From: Clostridiales bacterium
GTDB lineage: Bacteria; Bacillota_A; Clostridia; Oscillospirales; Oscillospiraceae
Direction: 5' to 3'
Assembly (NCBI GenBank): GCA_019417795.1
Contig: DXUR01000156.1
Coordinates: 1 to 6,402 of the forward strand
Length of the DNA stretch: 6,402 nt
The first letter of the stretch is position 1. Every line of letters starts with the position of its first letter. The notes below the pieces were generated by a model. The model had not been told where the DNA came from and ran no database searches. It saw only the letters and a program-made list of their open reading frames with translations. Shown here in pieces: positions 4,575 to 6,402 of this stretch. The position numbers were made by a program, and so were the translations under genes.

Positions 4575-5696
4575 ATGGCTGCACCGATCATTGACCACAA
4601 TCTGCTGACGCTGGACTACTGGCAGGACAGCGTGACCTACGAGGGCAAAACCGTACCTGGCGGCACCATTGGCTGTGAAGCTCTGAACATCCCGGATACG
4701 CTGAGGGAAAAGCTGGCACAGGCAAGTATCCCCTTGCAGAAGATCGTCGCGGCAATCAAAGAGAACAATCTGACTGCCGAGTTGCTTCATCCTGCCAAGG
4801 GCAGTGTTCTGCATATGATACAGCTTGCGAAGGATACACCGCCGTTTTCCCGTGCCGACGCTGCTTATTACAACGGGCGTGTGGAGCATATCTTCTCGGA
4901 GGAAGGGATTCAGAATACCCTTGCCTATGTGCAGGCTGCCGCCGTGGTTGGGCTGCTGGCCACCTTCAACGAACAGTTCAGGCAGGGCGTTGGCATAACG
5001 AAGATCATCACCCTTGCGGAGGAGCTTCCCGCCACTATTCGCAACTACAAAAGCGGTATGACGGCGTTTGCAGACGAGCTGCATAAGGGGAAGCGGACTC
5101 CGGACGGCTATGCGCAGGTGTTTGGCAGGATATTCTCCGGACAGCCGAAGCTATCGCTGGACGATAAGTCATGGCAGGCATTTTCCAACACAACAATTCA
5201 ATATGTATCTGCCGTCCGCTCCGCGCAAGACGCGCCGCAGCTCATGCGCCGGATGCACTATATGTCTTTCGTGTCTATGTTCCGCTCCGATCTGTACGAG
5301 GGTCTATGCGTCGGACACGCGCCGAGGAAATGCGCGGTCTGTGGGAAATGGTTTCTGACCACTGACGCAAGATACGCCAAATACTGCGACGGTCTGGCTC
5401 CCGGAGACAAGCGCGGGCGTACCTGCCGTCAAGTCGGGAATCTCCGTGGCCGGGAGCAGCGGGAGCTTGCCGCAGATCATCCCATCAAGAAAATCTATAC
5501 GAAGCGGTTCAACACGATCACACAGTATCTTGGGCGCGGCACGCTGGACGAGCAGACCGCCGCCGCAATGAAAGCACTGGCAAAAAGCAAGCTGGAAAAG
5601 GCCCTGCAAGACAGCGGCTATGCGCAGGGCGGCTATGCCGCCGAGATGGAGCAGGCGGCTCTGATGGCGGAAGCGAAAGAAACGATGGAGCGGTAA
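4575..5696 (+). CDS. DUF6076-family protein with a four-cysteine zinc-finger-like motif
   Basis: A 373-residue protein of unknown function that I assign to DUF6076, known from Firmicutes mobile elements. Residues 1-240 are mainly helical with no recognised motif; a hydrophobic patch, AYVQAAAVVGLLAT (117-130), is more likely a buried helix than a membrane segment. The C-terminal part has C253-x2-C256-x14-C271-x12-C284 in the context CAVCGKWFLTTDARYAKYC and CRQVGNLRGREQR. The pattern of one CxxC pair, an aromatic-hydrophobic strand, a third Cys and a final Cys before a basic helix resembles CGNR-type zinc fingers, so DNA binding is plausible. The C-terminus (312-372) is helical and charged. I chose ATG 4575 over an in-frame GTG at 4557 because AGGAGG (4562-4567) lies seven bases before the ATG and inside the longer version. 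First gene of a rightward operon. Confidence 0.85.
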   Translation: MAAPIIDHNLLTLDYWQDSVTYEGKTVPGGTIGCEALNIPDTLREKLAQASIPLQKIVAAIKENNLTAELLHPAKGSVLHMIQLAKDTPPFSRADAAYYNGRVEHIFSEEGIQNTLAYVQAAAVVGLLATFNEQFRQGVGITKIITLAEELPATIRNYKSGMTAFADELHKGKRTPDGYAQVFGRIFSGQPKLSLDDKSWQAFSNTTIQYVSAVRSAQDAPQLMRRMHYMSFVSMFRSDLYEGLCVGHAPRKCAVCGKWFLTTDARYAKYCDGLAPGDKRGRTCRQVGNLRGREQRELAADHPIKKIYTKRFNTITQYLGRGTLDEQTAAAMKALAKSKLEKALQDSGYAQGGYAAEMEQAALMAEAKETMER

Positions 5697-5726
5697 TGGA
5701 GCGCCATAGCGGTGGGAGGTGCAGAC

Positions 5727-6402
5727 ATGGAGGATAACCGTGACAAACTGATACCGGCACAGCTTGCGGGCTGGACATGGGATTTGACAGCCTATGCGGC
5801 AAAAGTGCCGTTCTATAATGCCGACGATCTGACCATACGCGAAGTCCGGAACGTCTTTCAGCTTGACCCGGAACCGCCGCAAATGGAGCTGAACGACTAC
5901 ATACGCGAAGCTGTCCGTCACAAAGACCTTGCATACTTTTCCTTCTTCCTGCACCACTTTGAAAAGCGTCTGAACAGCGTGATTTACCGGTTTCTCACCC
6001 GTAGCGGAATTGACCGCTACGACCCGGCACATTTTCTGGACTACAAGCTGGAAATCTTGCAAATGCTGCTGTTTTGCCTGCCGAGGTTCGACCCGGCGCA
6101 GGAAACAGAATTCCTGAAATACGCGAAGCATTATATTCAGGATGGGCTGCTGTTCTGCCGTATGATGGGCGAAGCCGGTTCCTTTGCCAGTCTCGCGGAG
6201 TACCGGCGTGTGCGGAAAATTGGCGTGATTTACAACGATTCTGGCAAAAGCCGTGCGGAGGTCGTTTCCGAGTTTGCCGTCCAAAGCGGATACAAGGACG
6301 AAAGCGTATCTGCGGATGAGCTGCTGACCATTGCCCAGCGCAACCGTAGCATTGTTTCCCTCTACCGCACGGAGCAGGACGAGGACGGCGAAGAAACCGG
6401 CG
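5727..6402 (+). CDS. Sigma-70-like RNA polymerase sigma factor-related protein, truncated by the window end
   Basis: The frame opens at ATG 5727 and has no stop to the right edge (225 codons seen). GGGAGG (5714-5719) is seven bases upstream, and the gene starts 30 bp after DUF6076, so they are probably one operon. Residues 55-150 resemble sigma region 2: YIREAVRHKDLAYFSFFLHH, then DYKLEILQMLLFCLPRFDP, then ETEFLKYAKHYIQDGL, which matches the FDP....F..YA...I pattern of regions 2.1-2.3. Residues 150-212 (SFASLAEYRRVRKIGVIYND, then SADELLTIAQRNRSIVSLY) resemble region 3. Region 4, which reads the -35, would lie beyond the window. The usual aromatic -10 melting motif is weak, so it may be a divergent sigma factor or a regulator using a sigma fold. 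Probable role: expression of element genes such as recombinase or transfer functions; inferred. Confidence 0.7.
   Translation, partial: MEDNRDKLIPAQLAGWTWDLTAYAAKVPFYNADDLTIREVRNVFQLDPEPPQMELNDYIREAVRHKDLAYFSFFLHHFEKRLNSVIYRFLTRSGIDRYDPAHFLDYKLEILQMLLFCLPRFDPAQETEFLKYAKHYIQDGLLFCRMMGEAGSFASLAEYRRVRKIGVIYNDSGKSRAEVVSEFAVQSGYKDESVSADELLTIAQRNRSIVSLYRTEQDEDGEETG

Noticed and set aside
5103..5631. CGGCTATGCGCAGG repeated inside the DUF6076 gene (near 5104 and 5616)
   Set aside because: Both copies encode Gly-Tyr-Ala-Gln in frame with common codons. Chance reuse explains them.
5304..6284. Minus-strand open frame of 326 codons opposite the DUF6076 and sigma-like genes
   Set aside because: It spans the end of one gene and most of another on the opposite strand. 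The + strand genes have good ribosome binding sites and family patterns; this frame has neither.
1..6402. CRISPR array, tRNA, rRNA, or insertion sequence
   Set aside because: No regularly spaced repeats, no tRNA or rRNA-like segments and no transposase or terminal inverted repeats were seen on either strand.

Overview
This window looks like an internal segment of a mobilizable genetic element (integrative element or plasmid) from a gut-type Firmicute, probably a moderately GC-rich Clostridia member. The host call is an inference. It rests on strong GGAGG-type ribosome binding sites before almost every gene and on a family combination I associate with such elements: MobA/MobL relaxase, DUF3847, a P4/D5-type primase-helicase, a CHC2 zinc-finger protein and DUF6076. 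No ribosomal, metabolic or other housekeeping gene is present.

Layout. The left third (1-1533, minus strand) is a mobilization module: a MOBQ-type relaxase running off the left edge, preceded by a small DUF3847 protein whose stop codon abuts the relaxase start. Positions 1534-1806 are non-coding and contain a recognisable MOBQ-family origin of transfer. An inverted repeat (1737-1757) is followed at once by AAGTGCG|CCCTTA (1760-1772), the nick-site consensus of the RSF1010/R1162-pIP501 family. Two further inverted repeats and nick-like half motifs lie to its left. A small HTH protein (1807-2025, minus) follows. A gap of about 420 bp (2026-2446) holds hairpins and GTAC-rich inverted repeats and is a candidate replication or control region. 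Then come a D5/P4-type SF3 helicase (2447-3805, minus) and a CHC2 zinc-finger protein (3802-4395, minus), overlapping by four bases (GTGA).

A divergent intergenic region (4396-4574) has a good extended -10 promoter pointing right, flanked by repeated CRTGACARG boxes. It drives a rightward operon: a DUF6076 protein with a CxxC...C...C zinc-finger-like motif (4575-5696) and a sigma-factor-like protein running off the right edge (5727-6402).

Working model (inference). Relaxase and DUF3847 process oriT, with the + strand predicted as the transferred strand so that the helicase side enters the recipient first and the relaxase gene last. The CHC2 protein and helicase support replication or complementary-strand synthesis. 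The HTH, DUF6076 and sigma-like proteins regulate the element. Points worth a second look are the oriT, a relaxase gene whose expected ATG is ATC, the GTAC-repeat region beside the helicase gene, the direct-repeat operator at the divergent promoter, a primase module with no visible catalytic domain, and the DUF6076-sigma pair.
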